Shown: positions 19,348 to 27,508 of the stretch, piece by piece
How positions within the stretch are numbered: position 1 is the first letter of the stretch
How the letters are laid out: every line of letters begins with the position of its first letter
Assembly (NCBI GenBank): GCA_944350485.1
Contig: CALVPE010000056.1
Location: 1-37,735, forward strand
Origin: an uncultured Bacilli bacterium
GTDB taxonomy: Bacteria; Bacillota_I; Bacilli_A; RF39; UBA660
Length of the DNA: 37,735 bases
Reading direction: 5' to 3'
Made by a program: the position numbers and the translations under genes
The notes under the pieces: generated by a model
What the model saw: only the letters and a program-made list of their open reading frames with translations
Told to the model about the DNA's origin: nothing
The model's database searches: none

Positions 19348-19376
19348 TTAATATCATAATTTTCTTCAATAGTCAA
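19348..19376 (-). promoter_or_regulatory. Promoter between rsmC and rpoB
   Basis: Minus-strand TTGACT (plus 19371-19376), a 17-base spacer and TATTAA (plus 19348-19353). The -35 element overlaps the rsmC stop codon. It gives rpoBC its own start besides readthrough from rsmC. The leader between it and rpoB contains a GC-rich GGCGGCG (plus 19333-19339) of unknown meaning. Confidence 0.6.
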
Positions 19377-19963
19377 CAACATTTTAAAGAAATTATGTAA
19401 AAACCTTTACTTTTGTCAATAACCTCAACTTGATAAATTAAACTCATATCTCTAATAAAAGATTTAGCCCCTTGTTCTTTTCTAATAACTAAATAAATTA
19501 AACCATTAGTTTCCAAATGTAACTTGGCTTCTTTTAACAAACTATATAACTTTTCTTTTCCAACTCGAATAGGTGGATTAGTTATAATAAAATTAAATTT
19601 TTTAGAAATATTACTAAAACCGTCACTATTTAAAACTTCTACATTTTCTAATTTATTATCCTTGATATTTAAATTTGTTAAATGTAAAGCTCGATTATTA
19701 ATATCACTCATTGTTACCAAACAATTTTTTAACTTAGCTACAATTATCCCAATGGATCCATAACCACATCCAAGATCTAAAACTTTACCAAAAATATCCT
19801 TAGTTAAAACATTTTTTAACAAAAGATAAGTTCCATAATCAAGTTCCCCTTTACTAAAAACCCCATTATCAGTTTTAAAATTAAATAAAGTATTAAAAAA
19901 ATTAATTTTAAATTCCTTAATTTCACTTTTTAAATTATCATCATTTATGAAATAATGTCCCAT
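19373..19963 (-). CDS. Class I SAM-dependent methyltransferase, RsmC-like (YbxB)
   Basis: Rossmann-fold methyltransferase of the RsmC/YbxB type, related to the enzyme that methylates guanine N2 in 16S rRNA. The SAM-binding motif I is VLDLGCGYGSIG. The catalytic NPPIR (NPP motif for amino-group methylation) follows. Length 196 aa matches YbxB. Its place directly before rpoB-rpoC is the conserved Bacillus position, although rplJ-rplL, normally upstream, are absent here. The ATG at 19963 follows AGGGGTG; the GTG six bases upstream lies in that site and is less likely. The substrate has not been shown. Confidence 0.88.
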   Translation of the reverse strand: MGHYFINDDNLKSEIKEFKINFFNTLFNFKTDNGVFSKGELDYGTYLLLKNVLTKDIFGKVLDLGCGYGSIGIIVAKLKNCLVTMSDINNRALHLTNLNIKDNKLENVEVLNSDGFSNISKKFNFIITNPPIRVGKEKLYSLLKEAKLHLETNGLIYLVIRKEQGAKSFIRDMSLIYQVEVIDKSKGFYIISLKCC

Positions 19964-19983
19964 TTTCACCCCTAAATAAAGTA

Positions 19984-20066
19984 AAAAGAAGTAACTACTT
20001 GAAATTAAAATATAGTTACTCCTTTCTTATCTCGTTATTTTATAATATTTTTATGCTTTTAGCAAG
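19984..20066 (-). promoter_or_regulatory. Promoter plus terminator-like leader (putative attenuator) of rsmC-rpoBC
   Basis: Reading the minus strand, TTGCTA, 17 bases and TAAAAT form a promoter at about plus 20038-20066. Some 10 bases later the transcript has a hairpin: AGTAACTA and TAGTTACT (plus 20013-20020 and 19990-19997) give 8 perfect pairs, extended to about 14 with G-U pairs. A T-rich stretch follows. It lies before the rsmC ribosome binding site. A promoter followed at once by an intrinsic terminator suggests attenuation, though it could be the terminator of the gene ending at 20135. Confidence 0.55.
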
Positions 20067-20134
20067 CTTTTTAATTGTTTTTATTCACATTTTTAATTAT
20101 TTATCTAAATTCATTTTTTTTAATCCTACGATTA

Positions 20135-20437
20135 TTAAATAAAATCAATTAATTCAATATTATTTACATCATAATTTAAAGATTTAATAATTGAATCTAG
20201 TTCATATTCATCAAAGGAAGTTTGAATTTCTTCTTTAGTTTTAAAAAAAAGTCCTACTTGATACATAAATATCTCTTTAATAGTATTTTTTTCGATACCT
20301 ATTTCTAATAAATAATTAATAATTTCTAAAATATTATCTTGATTAGCAACCAAACTATCTTTTATATAGTCATAATTTATCTGAATAATATCTTGAATAT
20401 CTTTATCCGTAAATCCTAATCCCTTTAAAAAATCCAT
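20135..20437 (-). CDS. Small helical protein of unknown function
   Basis: Not recognised. It is 100 aa, acidic and predicted all-helical, with no membrane segment, signal peptide or Cys. The N-terminus (MDFLKGLGFTDKDIQDI) resembles a short helix-turn-helix arrangement but shows no diagnostic motif. The ATG at 20437 is chosen for its GGAGG at 8-base spacing. That ribosome binding site lies within the last codons of the preceding 827 aa gene, so the two are co-transcribed and probably translationally coupled. It is the last of a three-gene run of unknown proteins. Confidence 0.75.
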   Translation of the reverse strand: MDFLKGLGFTDKDIQDIIQINYDYIKDSLVANQDNILEIINYLLEIGIEKNTIKEIFMYQVGLFFKTKEEIQTSFDEYELDSIIKSLNYDVNNIELIDFI

Positions 20438-20438
20438 T

Positions 20439-22922
20439 TTAATTACCTCCTTCAACTAAATTAGTAATTAAATCTTTTACTTTAATATATTCATCTTTTT
20501 TAAGAACACTATTATAGGTTAAAGCAATTATTAAAGCATGTAAAGGTTTTAAATTTTTTAATTTTAAATAATTATAAAGACGAATTACTTTAATTCTTGA
20601 AAAATATAAATCATTTATTTTATATCTTACATCACTTATTTTATAATTTGTATCAAGTTTTGTAATATTTTCATCAATACTAATATCTAAACTTGTATTT
20701 TTAGCAAGTTCTTCTTCAATTTGCACAATGTCACTTCGATCTATAAATTCATATTCATTCTTAAAATATAAATTTTTATATTCTGGAGTTAAAGTTAAAA
20801 TATCAACTTTTGGATTAGTAACTTCCCCAGCTAAAACACCTTGTTTACTTCCATAAATTTTTAAATTATTTTCGGTTGCATAACGAAGTTTCATTAATAC
20901 ATCACTACTAATCATATTTAACTTATAAGGATATTCTTTAATATATGAAAGACCATCAAAATCTTGATGAGTACCTAAAAAACCTTTTTCATGTCCTATA
21001 GCTTCAAGATAATAATCTAAATTTGTTAAAAGATTTTTATTACACAATAGATATTTAACATTATCATTATTTAACGTTAATCCATATGTTTTAACAATCT
21101 CTAGATTTTGTTTTAAAGAATTAGTATCAATTATTAATAATTCACGATAATTATCAAATAAATTAATTAAATTGATGTTATTTTCATTATAAAAAGCAAT
21201 ATTTTTTATAAATACTTCCGAAATACTAGAATTTGTGAATATTAAAGGCATCGTATCAATAATTATAGTTAGTATTTTAGAATAATCATCTTCTTTTATA
21301 ACTAATTCATTTTTTATTATTGAGATAACATTTTCAAGATTTTCTTTGGCATTTAAAAGAGTTTGATAAAGTAAATCACCTTTTTCTTTTAAAATAGACA
21401 AAATCTTATTTTCATCTAATAATTTAAACTTTTCTTCCAAATTATCATTCTTTAAATAAGGATTTTCAATTATTTTTGATTGAATATCAAGATTTATTTC
21501 ATATTTATTTAATAAATCAGGTATTTTATTTAATTCATCAATAGATGGTTCAGGATTTGATGTAGCTAATTCTTCTTTCTTATTATTTAAATTATCTTCA
21601 ATAATATTATTTTTATTAAAAGATGGCAATTCAATTTGATCCAAATTATTTTCTTTTAAATAACTATTTTCTTCTTCAGACTCTATTGCTTCTTTAGAGT
21701 TTTCTAAAGCTGGTTCTATATTCAAATCAGAAAAATTAGTAAAAGTTTGAAAACCATTAGGATTATTTTCAAATTGTTTGTTTTTTATTTCTTCATTTAT
21801 TTTAAAAGTAGGAGAAGCTATCTCTTGTGCTTCTGGAGTAAGTTCATCTAATAAATTTTCTTCTTCTATACTTTCTTTTAAATTTTCTTCTTGAGGAGGT
21901 AATTTAAATTTCTCAAAATCAATTCCATTAATAGCTGTATCTAGTTTTACATCAACTGGTTTTTCTTCCAAAGATTTTAAAGTTTCAGGTTGTAAATCAA
22001 CAGATTCTGAACTTTCATCTTCTACTTTTAAAGATTTTTTTTCATTTTCTAATTTCTCTTCTTCATCTAATTCCTTCAATTTTAAATCAATTTTTTGAAT
22101 AATATCATCTAAATCAACTGTATTATTTAAGTTAGTTTTTAATTCTGATGCTGGTTCTGAATAATTTTCTATATGACCTAGATTTAAACTCGGTAAATCA
22201 TAATCTTTATCAGCAAAGAAATCAATTTTTTCATCTTCTAAATTATCAATTTTAACTTCTTGTAAATTCGGTGTTTCTTCAACTACTTCTTCTTTTGTAT
22301 CTATATTTAAATTTTTATAAACATCACGATTATATTTTAAAATATAGCTAAAAATATCAATTTTTTCTAAACTAGAAATATTTGTAAAATCAAGAACCTC
22401 CACTATATCTTCAATTTGAGTTAAATAATTATTATTTTCTAAATTTGTAATTATCTCTTTAAATTTAATTAAATCATCTTCAAGAGTTGCTAAATTAGTT
22501 TCTGGTAACTTTTCTTTAGTATCTTCTAACTTTTGAATAGTAACTTCTAAATTATCAATTTTTTCTTTAATAGCTTCTATATAACTATTAATAGCTTTCA
22601 CTTGTTCAGAAGTTAATTCTAAGCTAATACCATCTCGAATGCCACGAATAATATACATAATTCCTTGATAATTACAAGTTTTATCATTAAAAATATCCCT
22701 TATACTACTATCAAGCATTTCCATTGTTTTATTAAAATCATCTTGATCTATTTTATCTAAATCTAAAACACTTTCGGTATTTAATAACTCTAAAATATTA
22801 TCAAGATAATCTAAATCGTTTTTATTTGAATCAAGTTCCTTATTTAAATAATTCAAATTTTCTATATTTTTATTAATAGCATCTATTTTAACTTTTAATA
22901 ATTTAATTAACTTTTCTTGCAT
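20439..22922 (-). CDS. Large helical/coiled-coil protein of unknown function
   Basis: Not recognised. It is 827 aa, soluble and strongly acidic. Residues about 1-210 are coiled-coil-like (KIDAINKNIENLNYLNKEL type heptads). Residues about 215-470 are a low-complexity Glu/Asp/Asn/Ser stretch of probably disordered sequence. Residues about 480-827 are an ordered helical domain. The middle region is rich in Glu-Glu runs. The ATG at 22922 has GGAGGG at 4-base spacing, embedded in the last codons of the upstream gene. The layout (coil, disordered linker, folded domain) suggests a scaffold or adaptor; this is inference only. Confidence 0.8.
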   Translation of the reverse strand: MQEKLIKLLKVKIDAINKNIENLNYLNKELDSNKNDLDYLDNILELLNTESVLDLDKIDQDDFNKTMEMLDSSIRDIFNDKTCNYQGIMYIIRGIRDGISLELTSEQVKAINSYIEAIKEKIDNLEVTIQKLEDTKEKLPETNLATLEDDLIKFKEIITNLENNNYLTQIEDIVEVLDFTNISSLEKIDIFSYILKYNRDVYKNLNIDTKEEVVEETPNLQEVKIDNLEDEKIDFFADKDYDLPSLNLGHIENYSEPASELKTNLNNTVDLDDIIQKIDLKLKELDEEEKLENEKKSLKVEDESSESVDLQPETLKSLEEKPVDVKLDTAINGIDFEKFKLPPQEENLKESIEEENLLDELTPEAQEIASPTFKINEEIKNKQFENNPNGFQTFTNFSDLNIEPALENSKEAIESEEENSYLKENNLDQIELPSFNKNNIIEDNLNNKKEELATSNPEPSIDELNKIPDLLNKYEINLDIQSKIIENPYLKNDNLEEKFKLLDENKILSILKEKGDLLYQTLLNAKENLENVISIIKNELVIKEDDYSKILTIIIDTMPLIFTNSSISEVFIKNIAFYNENNINLINLFDNYRELLIIDTNSLKQNLEIVKTYGLTLNNDNVKYLLCNKNLLTNLDYYLEAIGHEKGFLGTHQDFDGLSYIKEYPYKLNMISSDVLMKLRYATENNLKIYGSKQGVLAGEVTNPKVDILTLTPEYKNLYFKNEYEFIDRSDIVQIEEELAKNTSLDISIDENITKLDTNYKISDVRYKINDLYFSRIKVIRLYNYLKLKNLKPLHALIIALTYNSVLKKDEYIKVKDLITNLVEGGN

Positions 22923-22923
22923 A

Positions 22924-24213
22924 TTACCCTCCATTCATATTTAATGTATCTAAATCAATTGTTAAAATTAAATCTTCTATATTTATATCTTTTAACAAAA
23001 TATCTCGTTCATTTATATTTTTAAGATAATCTATTTGCTGAAAATATCTTTTTATATAAGATAAATTATCATAAATAAACTTATTAACATCTTGGTTTTC
23101 TTCTAATACACCTAAAACTAAAACTAAACCTTGTTCTAAAAACATATAAACTGTTTTTACTACAAATTCTTTTTTTAAATAAATAGGTAAATTATCAATA
23201 ATATAATCAGGTAAGATTAAATCACTTGATGATTCTATATCTAATAAATCTTTATAAACACATCCTTTATATTTTGTTAAACATGAATTTAAAAATTCAT
23301 TAATAACTAATTTATTATTTTTCCTTAAAAAAATAAGATTTTTTGCATATTTTTCATTATATATTACCTTTTGTTTTTCAAATTCCTTTTGATAAATTTC
23401 TATTTCTTTTAATTCTTGATAATAATCAATTATATTTTCATATTTATTTTGATTATATAAATTTGCTATTCGATTAATTAAATATTCTTTTTTTTCATCT
23501 AAAGCTTTAAAACCTTTTTTAACAAACAATATTTTAGAATCAATTTCATATTCTTGTTTAATTTTATCTTCATTATTTATCTTATCTCTATACTTTTCTA
23601 AAACTCTCATTACATCAGATAAATATAAATCTTTTGTAAGAATAATATCATTTGTGATCGTATAGTTTCGAACATTGTATTCATTTATTAAAATCAAAAT
23701 ATTTAACTTATCAATTATTGGTATCTCAATTAAATTTAAGAATAATAAAAATTCATCTACATCTTCAATATAAATATTATTTTTTTTTAAAATAATTGAG
23801 TATTTATTTAAAATTTCTAATTTTTCTAATTTTTCTTTTAAACTTTCATATTCTAAATTAATTTTATGACTTAAATTTGATAAATAAGTAAATAATTTTT
23901 CCATATAGGTTATAGCTTTTTTATATTGAGGTAATTCTTTAATATTTATATCATTTGTTTTTAATAAATAGCTAGAACTTAAATAATCATCAACATTATT
24001 GATGGTTGCGTCTTGACTTATTTTAATTGTTCTTATAATAAAATCTTGATCATAAAAATTTAAAATATCATAATAAGAATTTGTTCCTAAATCAATTAAT
24101 TCATTTAAAGTTTCTTGAACATCTCTTAATGATTTAGTTTCTATTCTTATATCTTGAATATCTGAAATTTTTGGTTCTATATAAAGCAGTAATTTTACTA
24201 AACTATCATTCAC
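22924..24213 (-). CDS. Helical protein of unknown function, first of a three-gene run
   Basis: Not recognised. It is 429 aa, predicted all-helical with coiled-coil stretches around residues 95-135 and 240-300, no membrane segment and no Cys-rich site (three scattered Cys residues only). The start is a GTG at 24213, preceded only by a weak AGTGGTG; no in-frame ATG is better placed. The stop codon is adjacent to the start of the 827 aa gene, whose ribosome binding site it contains, so the genes form an operon. Lys, Ile and Asn dominate its composition, in line with the rest of the AT-rich window. Confidence 0.78.
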   Translation of the reverse strand: MNDSLVKLLLYIEPKISDIQDIRIETKSLRDVQETLNELIDLGTNSYYDILNFYDQDFIIRTIKISQDATINNVDDYLSSSYLLKTNDINIKELPQYKKAITYMEKLFTYLSNLSHKINLEYESLKEKLEKLEILNKYSIILKKNNIYIEDVDEFLLFLNLIEIPIIDKLNILILINEYNVRNYTITNDIILTKDLYLSDVMRVLEKYRDKINNEDKIKQEYEIDSKILFVKKGFKALDEKKEYLINRIANLYNQNKYENIIDYYQELKEIEIYQKEFEKQKVIYNEKYAKNLIFLRKNNKLVINEFLNSCLTKYKGCVYKDLLDIESSSDLILPDYIIDNLPIYLKKEFVVKTVYMFLEQGLVLVLGVLEENQDVNKFIYDNLSYIKRYFQQIDYLKNINERDILLKDINIEDLILTIDLDTLNMNGG

Positions 24214-24329
24214 TAGACACCACTATCCCTTATTATAATAATATATTATCATAAGATTTTTTGTAAATCAACATTATTTTATATTTTTTTAAAAGTTAAC
24301 ATATATTATAAAGGAGGTTTAAACTTCTT

Positions 24330-24758
24330 ATGGCAATTATAAGGTATACCGAAAAAGAGTTAGACTTATTAGCAAGGCTTATGAGAGCTGAAGCAGTTGG
24401 TGAAGGTAATTTGGGAATGTTGATGGTTGGAAATGTAGTTGTTAATAGAGCAATATCAAATTGTTTAACTTTCAAAAATATAAATAGTATTTATGGTATT
24501 ATCTATCAGTCTCCAGGAGGATTTGCAGGTATAAAAAGCGAACTTTTCTTTTCAAGTGCTACTACTAATGAAAAAAAATTAGCTAAAAGAGTTTTAAATG
24601 GAGAATATTATTATCCAGCAACTAATTGCTTATGGTTTTATTCTCCAAGTGGAAATAATAATTGTGTTAGTACTTGGTATAATCAACGATTAAGTGGTCG
24701 TTATAAAAATCATTGTTTTTATAAACCAGATCCTGGAGTTTGTCCAGAATTACATTAA
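24330..24758 (+). CDS. SleB/CwlJ-family cell wall hydrolase
   Basis: Peptidoglycan (cortex)-lytic transglycosylase-like domain of the SleB/CwlJ family. The entire 142 aa protein is the catalytic domain: LDLLARLMRAEAVGEGNLG holds the expected catalytic Glu21, followed by VGNVVVNRA and a C-terminal half with LWFYSP. It has no signal peptide or peptidoglycan-binding domain, like CwlJ and unlike SleB. In spore formers these enzymes break down cortex at germination; related proteins also occur in non-sporulating species. GGAGG lies 12 bases before the ATG, slightly far. A terminator shared with the convergent slipin gene follows. Confidence 0.88.
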   Translation: MAIIRYTEKELDLLARLMRAEAVGEGNLGMLMVGNVVVNRAISNCLTFKNINSIYGIIYQSPGGFAGIKSELFFSSATTNEKKLAKRVLNGEYYYPATNCLWFYSPSGNNNCVSTWYNQRLSGRYKNHCFYKPDPGVCPELH

Positions 24759-24759
24759 A

Positions 24760-24798
24760 AAAGGGAGATAATGAATTTTAAATCATTATTATCCCTTT
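24760..24798. terminator. Bidirectional terminator between cell wall hydrolase and slipin genes
   Basis: AAAGGGAGATAATGA and TCATTATTATCCCTTT pair with one small bulge around an AT loop, with an A-run before and T-rich sequence after. It occupies the 42-base gap between two convergent genes. Confidence 0.75.
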
Positions 24799-24800
24799 CT

Positions 24801-25550
24801 TTATTGTCCATTTTTTTTATTATAAGTATCAAATGATTTTAAAACATCAATTGGTAGTGCAAAGATAACTGTATTTGATTGATCACTACTTAAATCATTA
24901 ATAGTTTCTAATGTCCTTAAGTGAACAGCTACAGGATTAGAATTTAATTTTTCAGCTGCAATTGCTAAATTATTACTAGCTTCGATTTCTCCAACTGATT
25001 TGGTAATAACAGCTTGTTTTTCACGTTCAGCTTCTGCGACTCTTGCAATAACACGTTTCATTTCTTCTGGTAGGGAAACATCTTTTAGTTCAACATTTTC
25101 AACTTTAATTCCCCAAGGATCAGTAGCCTTATCAATGATTTCACAAATTTTTTTAGAAATCTTTTCCCTTTCACTTAATAGTTCATCAAGGCTTACTTCA
25201 CCAACTGCATTACGCATAGTTGTTTGAGCAAGTTGACTAACAGCATAATAAAAATTTTCAACTTCAAGAACTGCCATACTAGCATCAAAAATCTTATAGT
25301 AAACAACTGCATTTATTCTAATTGAAACATTGTCTTTAGTAATTGCATCTTGTTCTGGAACATCAACTACTTTGGTTCGAATATCAACTTTTTTAAAAGA
25401 CTGAATAATTGGAAAGACTAATTTCCAACCTGGTTGTAATGTTTTAGTATATTTACCAAAAGAAAATTTAACTCCTCTTTCATATTCATCAATTTGTTTA
25501 ATAGATGCAAGCAAAATAATAACTACTATAATTATAATTGCATATAACAT
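24801..25550 (-). CDS. Slipin (SPFH/band 7 stomatin-like protein)
   Basis: Membrane-anchored SPFH-domain protein thought to organise membrane microdomains. One N-terminal membrane segment (about residues 2-17) is followed by ERGVKFSFGKYTKTLQPGWK and VDIRTKVVDVPEQDAITKDN, the classic slipin SPFH pattern. LKDVSLPEEMKRVIARVAEAEREK leads into the C-terminal helical part. Length 249 aa is typical. Slipins are usually encoded next to an NfeD-type protein; none is adjacent here. The ATG is preceded by AAAGGAG. It is monocistronic, with its own promoter and a terminator. Confidence 0.92.
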   Translation of the reverse strand: MLYAIIIIVVIILLASIKQIDEYERGVKFSFGKYTKTLQPGWKLVFPIIQSFKKVDIRTKVVDVPEQDAITKDNVSIRINAVVYYKIFDASMAVLEVENFYYAVSQLAQTTMRNAVGEVSLDELLSEREKISKKICEIIDKATDPWGIKVENVELKDVSLPEEMKRVIARVAEAEREKQAVITKSVGEIEASNNLAIAAEKLNSNPVAVHLRTLETINDLSSDQSNTVIFALPIDVLKSFDTYNKKNGQ

Positions 25551-25573
25551 AATTTACTCCTTTCTTTGTTATC

Positions 25574-25582
25574 ATTATACCA
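25574..25582 (-). promoter_or_regulatory. Extended -10 promoter of the slipin gene
   Basis: The minus strand reads TGGTATAAT (TATAAT at plus 25574-25579), an extended -10 element; the -35 region is poor. It lies 24 bases before the slipin start. Confidence 0.6.
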
Positions 25583-25642
25583 TATTCTAATAATCTTGTA
25601 TATAGACTGAATACTTTTAAAAAAAATTAACAAAATATTAAT

Positions 25643-25984
25643 ATGAAAACAAAATATAAATTTAATAATAAAGAAATGATTGTTAATATTTATGATACTA
25701 AAATTTTAACAAAAGAAGAAAAAATAAAAAAATGGATGTTTATAATTAATAATTTAATTTTGAAAAATAACTTAAAATTTAAAGGGAAAAGAATACTAAT
25801 TTATGAAAATAATATTTATATGGGTTATTTTTCTTTAACTTTGTTTTTTTTGAAAAAATTGTATTTAGGAAAACATATTGCTAATATTAATGAAAATAAT
25901 TGTTATTTTGAACCAGCTTTCCTGTTAGAGATAAAACCTAGATCAAAAAAAATTGTAGAAAAAGAAATAATTTTATTAAATTAA
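25643..25984 (+). CDS. Small hypothetical protein
   Basis: Not recognised. It is 113 aa, basic (Lys-rich) and mixed alpha/beta in appearance, with a hydrophobic stretch around residues 55-75 (IYMGYFSLTLFFLKKLYL) that might be a single membrane segment or a buried core. No Shine-Dalgarno sequence precedes the ATG, only A-rich sequence, so the start is uncertain. It stands alone between divergent and convergent neighbours. A hairpin follows the stop. Composition matches the neighbouring genes. Confidence 0.6.
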   Translation: MKTKYKFNNKEMIVNIYDTKILTKEEKIKKWMFIINNLILKNNLKFKGKRILIYENNIYMGYFSLTLFFLKKLYLGKHIANINENNCYFEPAFLLEIKPRSKKIVEKEIILLN

Positions 25985-25986
25985 TA

Positions 25987-26016
25987 AAACTAATGCTCTT
26001 TTTAACATTAGTTTAT
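25987..26016. terminator. Bidirectional terminator
   Basis: AAACTAATG (25987-25995) and CATTAGTTT (26006-26014) form a perfect 9-bp stem, with A-rich sequence before and T-rich after. It lies between the small hypothetical gene and the convergent lipoprotein gene. Confidence 0.75.
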
Positions 26017-26023
26017 TATTTAA

Positions 26024-27142
26024 TTATTTCATAACTGAAACAGTTTCAACATTAATTGATCTAGCAATATCTAATAATTCAGAGGAATTCATAACATCAG
26101 AAACCATATAATATTCAATATTATCGCTTACCCAATTTAAAGAATTATCTGAAATAGCGCCGATTGTATCATTTACAAAAGATGGTTCTCCATATGTAGG
26201 TACAATTGTAAATTCTTCTTCTTTACTAACAGTTTCTTCAACTAAAGTAAAACTTTTCTCACCACCAAAAGTTAAAATTACTCTTTCTCCATCCGTTTTA
26301 CTTACTTTTTCTTGCTCTTCTAAAACTGTTCCTGTTGGTAAATATAATGGATAAATAATATCTTCTAAAGTAGCAGTTTCAGTAGTATTAGTATTATTGT
26401 TATTATTATTGTTAGTATTATTATCAGTTTTATTTTCTTCTTTATTAGTTTCATTTTGATTTTTATTATTTTCTTCTTGCCTATTAGTATTGCTATTATT
26501 AGAATTATTATTACTGATATTATTAATGATACTATTTACCTCAAAAAATGCCTCATCAAAAGTCGGATTGTAGTCAATTGCTGAAATAGTAAATATCATT
26601 TCAGCGTCTCCACTTTCATTTAAAACCTCTATTTTTTCAATTGTCAAATCATCTTTAACCGTAACTTTTTGTTTTATTAAACCCTTATTATTAGGATAAT
26701 TTACTTTACTTGTAAAAATATGCCGATCATTTTCTAATTTTTTTTCAGTATTAGAATCATTATTTAAATCATCAATAATGGAATCTAAAATATATATTTG
26801 AGAATTATTGTATGGCCAATCACTTTGAAATTTAAAACTTTTATTTAAACTAGGTGTAAGAACGAATACTCCTTCATCATTTCTTAATATAACTTGTTCA
26901 TGATTATTAGATGTATTGGTTAAAGTTACTTTATATTTATCTTTTTTTAGATGATTTATTACTACATTATAAGTATGTGTCATATTTTTATTTTTTATTT
27001 CTAAATTTCCTTTTATAGTATAGCTATCTAATTTATTAATTTTATTAGTTAGATCTTTAAAAATTGTTTCACTGTTATTTTTAACACACCCTGTTAAAAA
27101 TAATAATCCTATTAAAATAGTAAAAACAAATATTTTTTTCAT
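26024..27142 (-). CDS. YdcC-type LolA-like lipoprotein with C-terminal DUF4367-like domain
   Basis: Lipoprotein with a type II signal peptide, lipobox LTGC (Cys at about residue 19), predicted on the outer face of the membrane. Residues about 25-205 form a LolA/RseB-like beta-rich domain. The segment VFVLTPSLNKSFKFQSDWP closely resembles the B. subtilis YdcC family, which is a sporulation (sigma-E) protein there. An Asn-rich linker (about residues 210-255) follows. The C-terminal domain (about 265-372), from LYLPTGT to SELLDIARSI, looks like DUF4367. The ATG at 27142 is chosen over one 27 bases upstream because AAGGGG precedes it and it starts a proper signal peptide. Confidence 0.82.
   Translation of the reverse strand: MKKIFVFTILIGLLFLTGCVKNNSETIFKDLTNKINKLDSYTIKGNLEIKNKNMTHTYNVVINHLKKDKYKVTLTNTSNNHEQVILRNDEGVFVLTPSLNKSFKFQSDWPYNNSQIYILDSIIDDLNNDSNTEKKLENDRHIFTSKVNYPNNKGLIKQKVTVKDDLTIEKIEVLNESGDAEMIFTISAIDYNPTFDEAFFEVNSIINNISNNNSNNSNTNRQEENNKNQNETNKEENKTDNNTNNNNNNNTNTTETATLEDIIYPLYLPTGTVLEEQEKVSKTDGERVILTFGGEKSFTLVEETVSKEEEFTIVPTYGEPSFVNDTIGAISDNSLNWVSDNIEYYMVSDVMNSSELLDIARSINVETVSVMK
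26380..26530 (-). repeat. Asn-codon (AAT/AAC) microsatellite
   Basis: Two blocks of near-pure trinucleotide repeats (TTA/GTT on the plus strand, 26386-26425 and 26485-26525) encode the Asn-rich linker of the lipoprotein. Slippage would add or remove whole codons and keep the frame, so linker length may vary between strains. Confidence 0.7.
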
Positions 27143-27250
27143 TAAAAACCCCTTTTTCTTTCTTTTCAATTAATTATATTTAACTATTTTTTAAATATTC
27201 ATGAATAATTTTATTTTTTTGGGCTATTATAGTTAGTGATAGGAGGATAT

Positions 27251-27451
27251 ATGCAAACATTACAAAAAATAGCCTTAGTATTTACAATAATTGGAGCAAT
27301 TAACTGGGGTTTAATTGGAATATTTGATTTTAATTTAGTAGCAACAATTTTTGGTGATGGTACTGCTTTTAGCAGAATTATATATGCCATTGTAGGAATT
27401 TGTGGTTTAATAAATATTGGTCTTTTATTCACAGAATATAAAGAACACTAA
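27251..27451 (+). CDS. DUF378 family small membrane protein (YuzA-like)
   Basis: A 66 aa protein with two membrane segments (about residues 5-27 and 40-60). The DUF378 pattern is clear: QKIALVFTIIGAINWGLIG, then FDFNLVATIFG and a second helix ending in a short polar tail. The function of the family is unknown. The ATG at 27251 has AGGAGG at 4-base spacing; an in-frame start 15 bases upstream overlaps that site and is rejected. It is followed by its own terminator, so it is a single-gene unit. Confidence 0.9.
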   Translation: MQTLQKIALVFTIIGAINWGLIGIFDFNLVATIFGDGTAFSRIIYAIVGICGLINIGLLFTEYKEH

Positions 27452-27485
27452 AAAATCATCAGTTTTTTCTGATGATTTTTATTTT
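27452..27485 (+). terminator. Terminator of the DUF378 gene
   Basis: AATCATCAG (27454-27462) and CTGATGATT (27469-27477) form a perfect 9-bp stem followed by a T-rich tract. The A-run before it means it could also serve the convergent transporter gene. Confidence 0.85.
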
Positions 27486-27508
27486 AAAACTTTTATTTTA
27501 TCTTTATA

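Noticed and set aside
27211-27432. Minus-strand 73 aa frame opposite the DUF378 gene
   Set aside because: The plus-strand frame has the DUF378 family pattern and a good ribosome binding site.
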